Assembly (NCBI GenBank): GCA_041178545.1
Contig: JBEGVB010000019.1
Span: 1-12,012 of the forward strand
DNA from: JBEATZ01 sp041178545
GTDB lineage: Bacteria > Planctomycetota > UBA1135 > UBA2386
Reading direction: 5' to 3'
Length of the DNA: 12,012 bases
Shown: positions 1 through 7,690 of the stretch, one piece after another
How the letters are laid out: each line of letters opens with the position of its first letter
How positions within the stretch are numbered: the first letter of the stretch is position 1
Notes under the pieces: model-generated
The model's input: only the letters and a program-made list of their open reading frames with translations
What the model was told of the DNA's origin: nothing
Databases searched by the model: none
Program-made: the position numbers and the translations under genes

Positions 1-161
1 CCGCCGGGCCCGGGTCGGAACGGCAGCAGCTCAGCCTCGAAAGCCGAACGAAATCCCAGCCGCCGCTTGTGACCCGAAGTTCTCATCCCTGAATACGCAG
101 AAATACGTCATCAACCCAAACAAAGCAAGAACATCCTCGAGAATCCTGCGCGCCACCCTCG

Positions 162-199
162 CGCCACATCACCACCGCACACCACGCCACATCACCACC
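162..199. repeat. Short direct repeat, two 15-nt copies
   Basis: The 15-mer CGCCACATCACCACC occurs at 162-176 and again, unchanged, at 185-199. The copies are 23 nt apart start to start, separated by 9 nt. It lies at the left end of the pyrimidine-rich region, before the larger repeat. It could be two operator half-sites or simply slippage-generated low-complexity sequence; nothing in the sequence decides between these. Confidence 0.7.
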
Positions 200-218
200 C
201 CCGCGCACCCCGCGCGTT

Positions 219-471
219 CCCCGCTCCACCTCCCGCCGCGCCTTCCGCCTTGTCCACCGCTCCCGCTCCCCGGCCCTCTCTTCCAGCCTCCGTCTCGGCG
301 CGCGTTCCTCGCCCACGCCGCCCACCTCCTCATCTCCCGCGCCACGTCCGCGCGCCCGCTCCTCCTTCACAGTTTCTCCTCTCCATCCCCGCTCCACCTC
401 CCGCCGCGCCATCCGCCTTGTCCAACGCTCCCGCTCCCCGGCCTCTCTTCCAGCCTCCGTCTCCGCGCGCG
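219..471. repeat. Imperfect ~86-nt direct repeat in the C-rich tract
   Basis: Copy 1 lies at about 219-304 and copy 2 at about 387-471, offset 168 nt. Both begin CCCCGCTCCACCTCCCGCCG and run nearly identically for about 86 nt. The differences are a few substitutions (such as CTTCC versus CATCC after the shared start) and one missing C in the CGGCC(C)TCTCTTCC segment of copy 2. The single-base indel puts the rest of the copies into different reading frames. This argues that the repeat is non-coding, or at least not under selection as protein. Confidence 0.8.
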
Positions 472-579
472 CTGGGCAACCACGCCGCACCCCACCTCTT
501 CTCCTTCTCCTTCCGCACGCCACTTCCCTGGCCGGCGCGTTCCGCTCCCGCTCCATCGCCCCTACTCTCCTCGCCTCCG

Positions 580-1800
580 ATGAGCGACGTGCAGTTCGTG
601 ATTGAGCTTGGCAAGGCCATGCATGCGCTGGGCAGCCCGAGCTTCCGCGTCGAGGACGCCATGGCTGCGTGTGCGCGCCACCTCGGCTTGCAAGGCAGCT
701 TCTTCTCCGTTCCCACGGGGATCTTCGTCGAGTTGCAACGTCCGGACGGGGGGCCGCCGCAGGCGAGGCTGATCCGCGCGCAGCCTGGCACTCATGACCT
801 TGGCAAACTGGCCTTGGTCTACCGGATCCGTGACGAGGTGACGCAGGGGCGCACCGACCCCCAGCAAGGGCTGCTCCGTCTGCACGAGGTGATGACGGCG
901 CCGCCGGCGATGCCCGGGTGGCTCGAGCTGCCGGCGCGCGCCGCTGCCAGCGCCGCCGCGGTGGTCTTCCTAGGCGGCGGGTTGGTGGAGGTTGCCGTTG
1001 CTGCAGCCATCGGTCTGTTGCTGGGTCTGTGCAGCCTGCTGGTGCGCCCCGGCACTGCCTTGGACCGCGCGTTCGAGCCGCTCGCATGCGTGCTCGCGAG
1101 TGCGCTCGCACACCTCGGTGCACGATGGGCCCTCCCGTTGGACGCATCGATGGTGACCCTCGGCGCGATCATCGTGATGCTGCCCGGCTACACGTTCACG
1201 ACGGCCCTTGGCGAGCTGGCGATGAAGCACCTTGCCTCGGGCAGCGCGCGCATCCTCGGTGCCCTCGGCACGCTGCTCAACATGGCGGTGTGCACGGCCA
1301 TCGGCACCCAACTCGTCGCACTGGCAACTGGCCCTGCACCGGCAGCGCCCGCGCCCGTGCCACTGCCACCGTGGGCCATGTACGTGGCCCTGCCGTGCTT
1401 CGCGTTCGCCAGCGCCGTGCTGCTGCGTGCCAAGTCCAACCAACTGCTCTGGGTGGCACTTGCCGTGGCCGCTGCATGGCTGGGGCTGCAGCTGGGCAAC
1501 GGTACGGTGGGGCCCGAACTCGCTGCCTTCACGGGGGCGATGGGCGTCACGGTGCTAGGCAACCTCTACGCGCGTTGGCGGCGTCGGCCGAGCGCAGTGG
1601 TGCGGACGCCCGGCCTCCTGCTGCTGGTGCCGGGGAGCCTCGGATTCCGCGGCATCGCGGCTGCGATCCACCCCGGTGCCGGCACCGACATGGGCACGTT
1701 GGGCGGGCTCATGCTGATGGTGGGAGGGGCAATCGTGGCCGGCGTCCTGATCGCGACGCTGCTGGTGCCCTTGCCACGGGACGTTGAGCCGGAGTCCTGA
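580..1800 (+). CDS. ThrE-family threonine/serine exporter, fused two-domain form
   Basis: An inner-membrane protein of the ThrE family, whose characterised member exports threonine and serine by proton exchange. At 406 residues it carries both halves in one chain. Residues 1-115 are the soluble N-terminal part, with the family pattern around residues 14-37 (MHALGSPSF..E....ACARHLGL) and the PTGIFVEL segment at 45-52. Hydrophobic helices follow at about 118-155 and 165-215, including MLPGYTFTTALGELA at 200-214. A Pro/Ala-rich linker lies at 250-265. A second bundle at 266-398 includes LLLLVPGSLGFRG (346-358). The ATG at 580 is chosen because the protein becomes family-like immediately after it. 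The frame extends upstream to a TTG at 250, but those 110 residues are Pro/Ala/Ser-rich and cover the non-coding repeat. No Shine-Dalgarno is visible. metH follows after 72 nt and may be co-transcribed. Family assignment is firm; the exact substrate is inferred. Confidence 0.85.
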   Translation: MSDVQFVIELGKAMHALGSPSFRVEDAMAACARHLGLQGSFFSVPTGIFVELQRPDGGPPQARLIRAQPGTHDLGKLALVYRIRDEVTQGRTDPQQGLLRLHEVMTAPPAMPGWLELPARAAASAAAVVFLGGGLVEVAVAAAIGLLLGLCSLLVRPGTALDRAFEPLACVLASALAHLGARWALPLDASMVTLGAIIVMLPGYTFTTALGELAMKHLASGSARILGALGTLLNMAVCTAIGTQLVALATGPAPAAPAPVPLPPWAMYVALPCFAFASAVLLRAKSNQLLWVALAVAAAWLGLQLGNGTVGPELAAFTGAMGVTVLGNLYARWRRRPSAVVRTPGLLLLVPGSLGFRGIAAAIHPGAGTDMGTLGGLMLMVGGAIVAGVLIATLLVPLPRDVEPES

Positions 1801-1872
1801 GGGCGCGTTCTTCTGCATTTGGCCGACGCCTTGGCTCTCGACGCCGCGATATGCTCCTCAGCCGAAAACTCG

Positions 1873-4800
1873 ATGAACCCCCGCTTCGACCCCACTGAGC
1901 GCCTCGACCGTTTCCCGATCCTTCGGGCCCTGCGGGACCGGGTGCTCGTGTTCGACGGCGGCATGGGGACGCAGCTGCAGGCGCGCAACCTGCAGCTGTC
2001 CGACTTCGCCAACCTCGAAGGCTGCAACGAGATCCTGGTGGAGACGCGCCCCGACGTGATCGAGGACATCCACAGCGCGTACTTCGCCGCGGGCGCGGAC
2101 GTGGTGGAGACGGATACGTTCGGCGGCCTGCCCTACGTGCTGGACGAGTTCGGCCTGGGTGAGCGCGCCTTCGAGCTGAACCGCATGGGCGCCGAGGTGG
2201 CTCGCCGCGCCGCCGACCGTTTCAGCACCCCGGATCGCCCCCGGTTCGTTTCCGGTTCGGTGGGACCCGGCACCAAGCTGGTCACGCTCGGCCACATCTC
2301 GCCCGACCAGCTCTACGAGGCCTACAAGGTCTACGCAGCCGGCCTCATCGCCGGCGGCATCGACGTGCTCAACATCGAGACCTGCCAGGACCTGCTGCAG
2401 GTGAAGCTCGCGATCCTCGCCGCACGCGATGCCATGAAGGAGGCGGGCCGCGAGGTGCCGGTCTTCTGCACGGTCACCATCGAGACCACGGGCACGATGC
2501 TGGTGGGCAGTGACATCAGCGCTGCGCTCACGACGCTCGAGGCACTGCCGGTCGACGTCGTGGGCCTCAACTGCGCCACCGGCCCCGACCTCATGCAGGA
2601 ATCGGTGCGTCACCTCGCGCGTCTCTCGACGCGCAACGTGATGGTGATGCCCAACGCCGGACTGCCGCGCAACGTGGGCGGCAAGGCGGTCTACGACCTC
2701 ACGCCAGCCGAGCTCGCCCGCTACCAGGCCATGTTCGTGAAGGACCTGGGCGTCGCCGTGGTCGGCGGTTGCTGTGGCACCGGCCCCGAGCACGTGAAGG
2801 CGATGGCCGAGGCCGTGCGTGGGCTCAAGCCGCAGGCGCGGCCTCGCGACTACCTGCCGCAGGTCGCAAGCCTGTTCCACTCGGTGCCGCTGACCCAGGA
2901 CTCGGGACCGCTTCTGATCGGTGAGCGCACCAACGCTAACGGTTCCAAGAAGTTCCGGGAGCTGATGCTGGCAGGCGACACCGACGGCATGGTGCAGATG
3001 GCGCGCGAGCAGGTGCACGAGGGTGCGCACGTGCTCGACGTGTGCACTGCCTACGTCGGCCGCAACGAGTCCGCGGACATCACCAGGCTGCTGAGTGCCA
3101 TGGTCACGAAGGTGACGGCACCCGTGATGATCGACAGCACCCAGATCGACGTGGTCGAGGCGGCGCTCAAGATCACGCCGGGCCGCGCGATCATCAACTC
3201 GATCAACCTCGAGGACGGCGAGGAGAAGGCCGACAGGCTGTGCGAGCTGGCGCGCCGCTACGGCGCCATGTTCATCGCCCTCACCATCGACGAGGAGGGC
3301 ATGGCCAAGACCGCCCAGCGCAAGCTGGAGGTCGCGAAGCGCATCCACGACATCGTCGTGCACCGGCACGGCATGAGCCCGGGCGACCTGGTCTTCGACC
3401 CGCTCACGTTCACGATCGGCTCGGGCGACGAGGCGTCTCGCGACGCGGGCCTGCAGACACTGCAGGGCATCAAGCTGATCAAGGAGAACATCCCCGGCGT
3501 CCGCACGATCCTGGGCCTGTCCAACATCAGCTTCGGCCTCGACCCCTACGCGCGCCAGATCCTCAACTCGGTCTACATGGCCGAGGCGATCAAGCACGGG
3601 CTCGACTCGGCCATCGTGCACGCGTCGAAGATCATCCCGATCCACAAGCTCGACGAGCAGGACCGCGAGGTGACGCTCGACCTGATCCACGACCGTCGGC
3701 GCGAGGGCTACGACCCGTTGTTTGCCTTCATCGCGCGCTTCCAGGGTGCGAAGCGCATCGACCTCGGCGGCAAGGCCGACGAGATGACGCTGCCGGTCGA
3801 GGAGCGCCTGAAGCGCAGGATCATCGACGGCAACCGCATCCAGATCGAGAAGCACCTCGACGAGGCGCTCCTCAAGCACCGTCCGCTCGACATCATCAAC
3901 GAGATCCTGCTCGACGGCATGAAGGTCGTGGGCGACCTCTTCGGTTCAGGCGAGATGCAGCTCCCGTTCGTGCTGCAGAGTGCCGAGGCCATGAAGGCAG
4001 CGGTGGCACACCTGCAGCAGTTCATGGAGAAGGTCGACGGCGAGGCCAAGGGAACCATGGTGCTGGCCACCGTGCGCGGCGACGTGCACGACATCGGCAA
4101 GAACCTCGTCGACATCGTCGTCTCCAACAACGGTTACAAGGTCGTCAACCTGGGCATCAAGGTGCCCGTGGACCAGATCCTGGAGGCAGCGCGCCAGCAC
4201 AAGGCGGATGCGATCGGCATGAGCGGCCTGCTCGTGAAGTCCACCGTCATCATGAAGGAGAACCTCGAGCTGATGGCCCAGCGCGGCATCACCACGCCGG
4301 TGATCTGCGGCGGCGCCGCACTCAACCGCACGTACGTCGAGGATGACCTGCGCGCCGCGTACCCCACCGGCCACGTCTACTACGGTTCCGACGCGTTCAG
4401 CGGCCTCCACATCATGGACGAGCTGACCGGGCGCTCGAAGGTGAAGACGCTCACCACCGAGCCGCCGCCGGAGTCGAAGAAGCGTGCGCCCTCGGTCAAG
4501 CGGCTCACGCGCGCCGACAAGGAGAAGGCGCTGGAGCACCGCTTCACGGAGTACGCCGACTCGGGCGTCGCGCCCGCGGCCAAGGTGCCCGCACCGCCGT
4601 TCTGGGGCAGCGCAATGGTCGGTCCCGAGGAACTCGACCTCGGCACCGTTCTGCAGTACGTGAACAAGAAGGCGCTGTTCCGCCTGCAGTGGCAGTACCG
4701 CCAGGGCAAGCGCAGCGAGCCCGACTACACGAAGTTCGTCGAGGAGTTCGTCGAGCCTCGCTTCAAGGAGTGGGTGCGTCGCGTCCGCGAGGACAAGACG

Positions 4801-5397
4801 CTGCAGCCGCGCGTCGTCTACGGCTACTGGCCTTGCTTCAGCGACCGCAACACGCTGGTGGTGCTGGACCCCGCCGACCGTGCCCGTGAGTTGGCCCGCT
4901 TCGACTTCCCGCGCCAGCCGGGAGGCAAGCGACTGTGCCTCGCGGACTTCTTCCGCCGCAAGGATGCAGGTGAGCTGGACGTGGTCGGCTTCTCGCTCGT
5001 GACCATGGGCGAGGTTGCCACCAAGGAGAGCGAGCGGCTCTTCCGCGAGAACCGCTACGACGACTACCTGCACTTCCACGGCCTGTCCGTCGAGGGTGCC
5101 GAGGCGCTGGCCGAGTACTGGCACAAGCGCATGCGCCAGCAGCTCGGCATCGCTGCCGACGATGCCATTGCGGTCGACGACCTGTTCAAGCAGAAGTACC
5201 AGGGCAGCCGCTACTCATTCGGCTACCCGGCCTGCCCCAACCTCGAGGACCAGCAGAAGCTGCTGCCGCTGTTGGAGGCTGGCCGCATCGGCGTGCACCT
5301 GAGCGAGGAGTTCCAGCTCGTGCCCGAGCAGAGCACCAGCGCGATCATCTGCCACCACCCGGCGGCGCGGTACTTCAACGTCACCGTGACGAACTGA
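1873..5397 (+). CDS. metH: Cobalamin-dependent methionine synthase MetH
   Basis: Transfers the methyl group of 5-methyltetrahydrofolate to homocysteine through methylcobalamin, giving methionine and tetrahydrofolate in the cytoplasm. The 1174-residue product (E. coli MetH about 1227) has all modules. The homocysteine domain covers about 20-325, with FDGGMGTQLQ from residue 27 and zinc ligands Cys234, Cys300 and Cys301 (GLNC and GGCCGT). The folate domain covers about 345-620, starting LLIGERTNANGSKKF at 347. The helical cap precedes the B12 domain, where the axial-ligand motif DVHDIG has Asp737, His739 and Gly742, followed by SGLLVKST and ICGGAALN. A charged linker leads to the activation domain (about 890-1174), with the AdoMet motif Arg1113-x3-Gly1117-Tyr1118-PACP. 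The ATG at 1873 is preferred; a TTG 54 nt upstream would add 18 unlike residues. No Shine-Dalgarno is evident, and I see no cobalamin or SAM riboswitch in the 72-nt gap upstream. It appears intact. Confidence 0.97.
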   Translation: MNPRFDPTERLDRFPILRALRDRVLVFDGGMGTQLQARNLQLSDFANLEGCNEILVETRPDVIEDIHSAYFAAGADVVETDTFGGLPYVLDEFGLGERAFELNRMGAEVARRAADRFSTPDRPRFVSGSVGPGTKLVTLGHISPDQLYEAYKVYAAGLIAGGIDVLNIETCQDLLQVKLAILAARDAMKEAGREVPVFCTVTIETTGTMLVGSDISAALTTLEALPVDVVGLNCATGPDLMQESVRHLARLSTRNVMVMPNAGLPRNVGGKAVYDLTPAELARYQAMFVKDLGVAVVGGCCGTGPEHVKAMAEAVRGLKPQARPRDYLPQVASLFHSVPLTQDSGPLLIGERTNANGSKKFRELMLAGDTDGMVQMAREQVHEGAHVLDVCTAYVGRNESADITRLLSAMVTKVTAPVMIDSTQIDVVEAALKITPGRAIINSINLEDGEEKADRLCELARRYGAMFIALTIDEEGMAKTAQRKLEVAKRIHDIVVHRHGMSPGDLVFDPLTFTIGSGDEASRDAGLQTLQGIKLIKENIPGVRTILGLSNISFGLDPYARQILNSVYMAEAIKHGLDSAIVHASKIIPIHKLDEQDREVTLDLIHDRRREGYDPLFAFIARFQGAKRIDLGGKADEMTLPVEERLKRRIIDGNRIQIEKHLDEALLKHRPLDIINEILLDGMKVVGDLFGSGEMQLPFVLQSAEAMKAAVAHLQQFMEKVDGEAKGTMVLATVRGDVHDIGKNLVDIVVSNNGYKVVNLGIKVPVDQILEAARQHKADAIGMSGLLVKSTVIMKENLELMAQRGITTPVICGGAALNRTYVEDDLRAAYPTGHVYYGSDAFSGLHIMDELTGRSKVKTLTTEPPPESKKRAPSVKRLTRADKEKALEHRFTEYADSGVAPAAKVPAPPFWGSAMVGPEELDLGTVLQYVNKKALFRLQWQYRQGKRSEPDYTKFVEEFVEPRFKEWVRRVREDKTLQPRVVYGYWPCFSDRNTLVVLDPADRARELARFDFPRQPGGKRLCLADFFRRKDAGELDVVGFSLVTMGEVATKESERLFRENRYDDYLHFHGLSVEGAEALAEYWHKRMRQQLGIAADDAIAVDDLFKQKYQGSRYSFGYPACPNLEDQQKLLPLLEAGRIGVHLSEEFQLVPEQSTSAIICHHPAARYFNVTVTN

Positions 5398-5430
5398 CCG
5401 CGGCCTGCGAGCAGGACCAGCGGCTGCGGG

Positions 5431-6627
5431 TCAGAACATCACCTGAAACTGCACGCGCAGGATGCTGCCGTCCTGCGAGCCGCCACCGGCGGGTTCCTGG
5501 TCGCGCCACGTGTACTCCAGCTGCGTCTTGAGGGCGTGGCCGCGGTGGAAGGCGCTCAGCGCCATGGTCCAGTCGCGCGTGTCCGGGCCGCCCTCTTGGT
5601 CGACGTCCGCGATGCGACCGCCGAGGCCCCACTGCAGCGGGCTCTCGCCGGACTTGGGCAGCACGTAGCCGAGGCCGAGGTAGAAGCCGTTGCCGTCGCG
5701 GTCACCGGTCTCGATGTCGTCGTGGCGCTGGAACCACTCCGCCTGCGTCCAGAAGCTCTTCAGTTTCCAGGACGTGTTGAGGTTGATGCTGTTGGAGGTC
5801 ACGTCCCTGCCATCCGGGTCGGTCACCAGCTTGCTGTTGCCCTGGAACAGGCCGAGACCCACGGTGCCGCGCAGTTCCTGCGTGTTGGCGAGGTCGCCCT
5901 CGCGGAAAGCCTCGTAGCTGGCGCCGTTGCCCACGTAGTCCCCGAGTGGGTCGAGGTTGACGCTCGCGACGTAGGACAGCTCGTTGTCTGAGTTGTCGTC
6001 CTCCTCGCCCACGTCCTGCACGCCGCCCGGGTTGCTTGCCGCAACGTCACCGTTCTGGGCGCCCACGTTCCAGCGCAGCTTGCTGTCGTGGTTGCCCTGC
6101 AGCCAAACGCCGCGGCTGCGCGCATCGCTGAACGTGGTCGAAACGACCGTGCGGTCGACGAAGAACAGGGCCGTGTCGGTCTCCGTGGTCTCGAGGCCGA
6201 AGTACGTCTTGCTCTGGCCGGTGCGCAGGCCGATGCGCCTGTTCTCCTCACGCACGAAGTCCCACTGCACCCATGCGTCCTTGAGCACCGAGCCGCTGTC
6301 GGTCAGGTCGAGGCGCAGGGTGTAGAGCAGGTCCTTGCGGAAGGCGTGGCCGAAGAGGGCGGGGCGCGCACGCCGCACGCGGAAGTCTTGGTCGTTGTCC
6401 ACGTCGTCGCCCCACGTCGTGGTGTACTGCAGCTGGACGTAGGTGAGGAACGTCAGCTTGAACTCGTCCCCGCCGTCGAACGTGGTCCCAGCTCCCGGCT
6501 TGAAGGACACGGTGCCGTCGGCTGCGCCGAAGGTGGTCGGCTTGTCGCCCTGTGCCAAGAGGGCAGGTGCCATGGCGGCGAGGGCGAGGATCGAACGCGT
6601 GAGGCTGCGGGGAGCGTGGACGGCCAT
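5431..6627 (-). CDS. OprO/OprP-family outer-membrane porin (porin A)
   Basis: A predicted 398-residue beta-barrel porin of the OprO/OprP ('phosphate-selective porin') family. A basic N terminus and hydrophobic core give a signal peptide ending near residue 25 (ALLA). The mature part opens with GTTFDGGDEFKL (47-58) and then alternating polar/hydrophobic strands. It has DFRVRRAR at 81-88, LKDAWVQWDF at 115-124, SRGVWLQGNH at 171-180, an acidic loop EEDDNSDNEL (208-217) and LPKSGESPLQWG at 323-334. The near-C-terminal motif is HRGHALKTQLE at 361-371. The chain ends in Phe, the usual BAM-recognition residue. It is last in the minus-strand cluster, 54 nt after the FAD gene, and converges on metH. 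No Shine-Dalgarno is visible before the ATG. It lacks the N-terminal coiled coil of some family members. The fold is well supported; phosphate as substrate is not. Confidence 0.85.
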   Translation of the reverse strand: MAVHAPRSLTRSILALAAMAPALLAQGDKPTTFGAADGTVSFKPGAGTTFDGGDEFKLTFLTYVQLQYTTTWGDDVDNDQDFRVRRARPALFGHAFRKDLLYTLRLDLTDSGSVLKDAWVQWDFVREENRRIGLRTGQSKTYFGLETTETDTALFFVDRTVVSTTFSDARSRGVWLQGNHDSKLRWNVGAQNGDVAASNPGGVQDVGEEDDNSDNELSYVASVNLDPLGDYVGNGASYEAFREGDLANTQELRGTVGLGLFQGNSKLVTDPDGRDVTSNSINLNTSWKLKSFWTQAEWFQRHDDIETGDRDGNGFYLGLGYVLPKSGESPLQWGLGGRIADVDQEGGPDTRDWTMALSAFHRGHALKTQLEYTWRDQEPAGGGSQDGSILRVQFQVMF

Positions 6628-6681
6628 CCCCGCAGGGTAGGGAGCCTGTCCCGGAATGCCAGATTCAGGGACCGGGCGGGC

Positions 6682-7656
6682 TCAGGTTGCCCATGCAACA
6701 CCGGTCCAGCGCGAGGCAGCTTCTCCCACACGCACGGCGAGTTCGGCTGTGGCTCCGTCAGGCCCCTTCTCCGACGTACGGTACACGCGACGGAAGACCG
6801 GCTGGCGGTGGATGTCCGCACGGGCGGCGAGGAAGGCGCGAGCGACGCGCTCCACCTCGTCGTCATCCCCGGATGCGGGCGTGCCGACCACGTCGATACG
6901 GGCGAGGAACCGCCCGGCGATCGAGCGGCCCGGGAACTGGTTGCTGCACCACTGCACCTCGCGCACGCCCTCGACCCCTTCGTCCTCGACGGCGATCCCG
7001 TAACCGGGAGGCACCGCACCCAGTTCGCTCGTCCACCAGCCCAGGTGTACGCGTGCGACGGGTGTCCAGCGGAGTGCCAAGAGGGCCGCGCCGAGGCGCG
7101 CATCCGCCGGGGCCAGCAACCGTGCGCTCTCCTCCAGCGGTGTGGCGAGTACGAGTCGGTGGGCGCGGACCAAGTCTGGGCTCTCGCCCCCAAGCCTGAC
7201 AACCACGCCGTCCTCGGTGGGTTCGAGCGCTGTGACCTCCCGGCCGAGGCGCAGGGCCGGTCCGAGTTCGCGGTGGAACGCCACCAGCAGGTCCTCCAGC
7301 CCGCCACGGCAGGTGACCAAGGGCTCCTCGACGCACGCCGGCTCCCGTTGGCCGTTGCGGAGGACGGACCCGGTGCGCGCGGTCTCGGCCAGTTCGACGG
7401 TGCGGGGCGGGTTCCTCAAGCACCTTGCCAGTGCCTCGAACTCCTCCCTCGGGAGACTTGGCGGCCCCAGCTCGCACACGAAGCCCTCGCTCCGCTGGGT
7501 GCGCACCGAGCCGCCCACCCGCGGGGCCCGGTCCACCAGCAGCACCGAGCTCGTGCCGCCGCGCTGCGCCGTTGCCGCATGGCGCAGCCCGCGCAGGCCC
7601 GCACCCACGACCAGGAGGTCTACGGTCTCTTGGGTGGTGGTGGGGCGGGCCGCCAT
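6682..7656 (-). CDS. Shortened protoporphyrinogen-oxidase-like FAD protein
   Basis: A flavin amine oxidase/protoporphyrinogen oxidase-like protein of 324 residues. Residues 13-23 carry the Rossmann dinucleotide-binding loop VVGAG..G (Gly18, Gly20, Gly23). VDRAPRVGGSVRT (41-53) is the continuation typical of the family after the beta-alpha-beta unit. CRGGLEDLL at 116-124 corresponds to the 'RGG' segment that normally sits some 100 residues later in full-length enzymes (about 450 residues). Much of the substrate-binding insert therefore seems to be missing. The chain also stops at RWTGVAWAT, before the C-terminal GD/GN-type FAD-contacting motif expected in this fold. Neither other minus-strand frame supplies that motif after the stop. 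It sits 34 nt after porin B and 54 nt before porin A, so co-transcription is likely. It may be a divergent short flavoprotein or a degraded relative. FAD binding is plausible; a haem-pathway role is not established. Confidence 0.65.
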   Translation of the reverse strand: MAARPTTTQETVDLLVVGAGLRGLRHAATAQRGGTSSVLLVDRAPRVGGSVRTQRSEGFVCELGPPSLPREEFEALARCLRNPPRTVELAETARTGSVLRNGQREPACVEEPLVTCRGGLEDLLVAFHRELGPALRLGREVTALEPTEDGVVVRLGGESPDLVRAHRLVLATPLEESARLLAPADARLGAALLALRWTPVARVHLGWWTSELGAVPPGYGIAVEDEGVEGVREVQWCSNQFPGRSIAGRFLARIDVVGTPASGDDDEVERVARAFLAARADIHRQPVFRRVYRTSEKGPDGATAELAVRVGEAASRWTGVAWAT

Positions 7657-7678
7657 CGGTCGCAGCGTACCGATGGCG
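7651..7678. promoter_or_regulatory. 10-bp inverted repeat over the FAD-gene start codon
   Basis: The arms CGCCATCGGT (7651-7660) and ACCGATGGCG (7669-7678) are perfect reverse complements around an 8-nt spacer. The minus-strand ATG of the FAD protein (7656-7654) lies inside one arm. In RNA this would form a 10-bp GC-rich stem hiding the start codon. As DNA it is a reasonable operator shape. No T-run follows, so it is not a classic intrinsic terminator. The role is inferred. Confidence 0.5.
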
Positions 7679-7680
7679 AG

Positions 7681-7690
7681 GGAGATCTCC
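7681..7690. promoter_or_regulatory. Perfect 10-bp palindrome GGAGATCTCC
   Basis: This self-complementary decamer directly abuts the stop codon of porin B and lies 2 nt from the larger inverted repeat over the FAD-gene start. The two symmetrical elements fill nearly all of the 34-nt gap. It could be a protein-binding site or chance; a 10-bp palindrome alone is weak evidence. Confidence 0.3.

Larger units (their letters stand above)
1..579. other. Gene-free pyrimidine-rich region upstream of the ThrE-family exporter
   Basis: I can support no gene here. From about 119 onward the + strand is dominated by C and T; for example, only 12 of the 60 bases at 361-420 are purines. Open frames exist on both strands, but they are low-complexity (Pro/Ala/Ser-rich on +, Arg/Glu-rich on -). 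They are the expected by-product of a C-rich tract lacking stop codons. The first ~90 bases could hold the tail of a gene ending off the left edge: two + frames close at about 72 and 92, with no recognisable protein. The tract contains a long imperfect direct repeat and a short tandem repeat, listed separately. It presumably includes the promoter and leader of the downstream exporter, but no clear -35/-10 pair stands out. Confidence 0.6.

Noticed and set aside
250..579. Possible 110-residue N-terminal extension of the exporter from a TTG at 250
   Set aside because: Composition is low-complexity Pro/Ala/Ser, the DNA repeat changes frame between copies, and family-like sequence starts right after the ATG at 580.
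83..1147. Long minus-strand frame (354 residues), Arg/Glu-rich with a repeated ERERWTRR-like segment
   Set aside because: It lies antisense to the C-rich repeat and to the exporter gene. The repeated segment simply reflects the DNA repeat, and the one-base indel breaks the frame on its upstream side. No family resemblance.
1819..1872. MetH start at TTG 1819
   Set aside because: The extra 18 residues do not resemble MetH N termini and there is no ribosome-binding site; the ATG at 1873 fits the family start.
1801..1872. Cobalamin or SAM riboswitch before metH
   Set aside because: The gap is only 72 nt and shows neither a B12-box-like segment nor the stem pattern of a SAM riboswitch.
1858..3879. 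673-residue minus-strand frame antisense to metH
   Set aside because: A shadow of a GC-rich gene with strong codon bias; Val/Leu/His/Arg-rich with no recognisable domain, while the + strand encodes an intact MetH.
5398..5430. Bidirectional terminator between metH and porin A
   Set aside because: Only a 4-bp stem (CCTG-CGAG-CAGG) is visible and there is no T-run on either strand.
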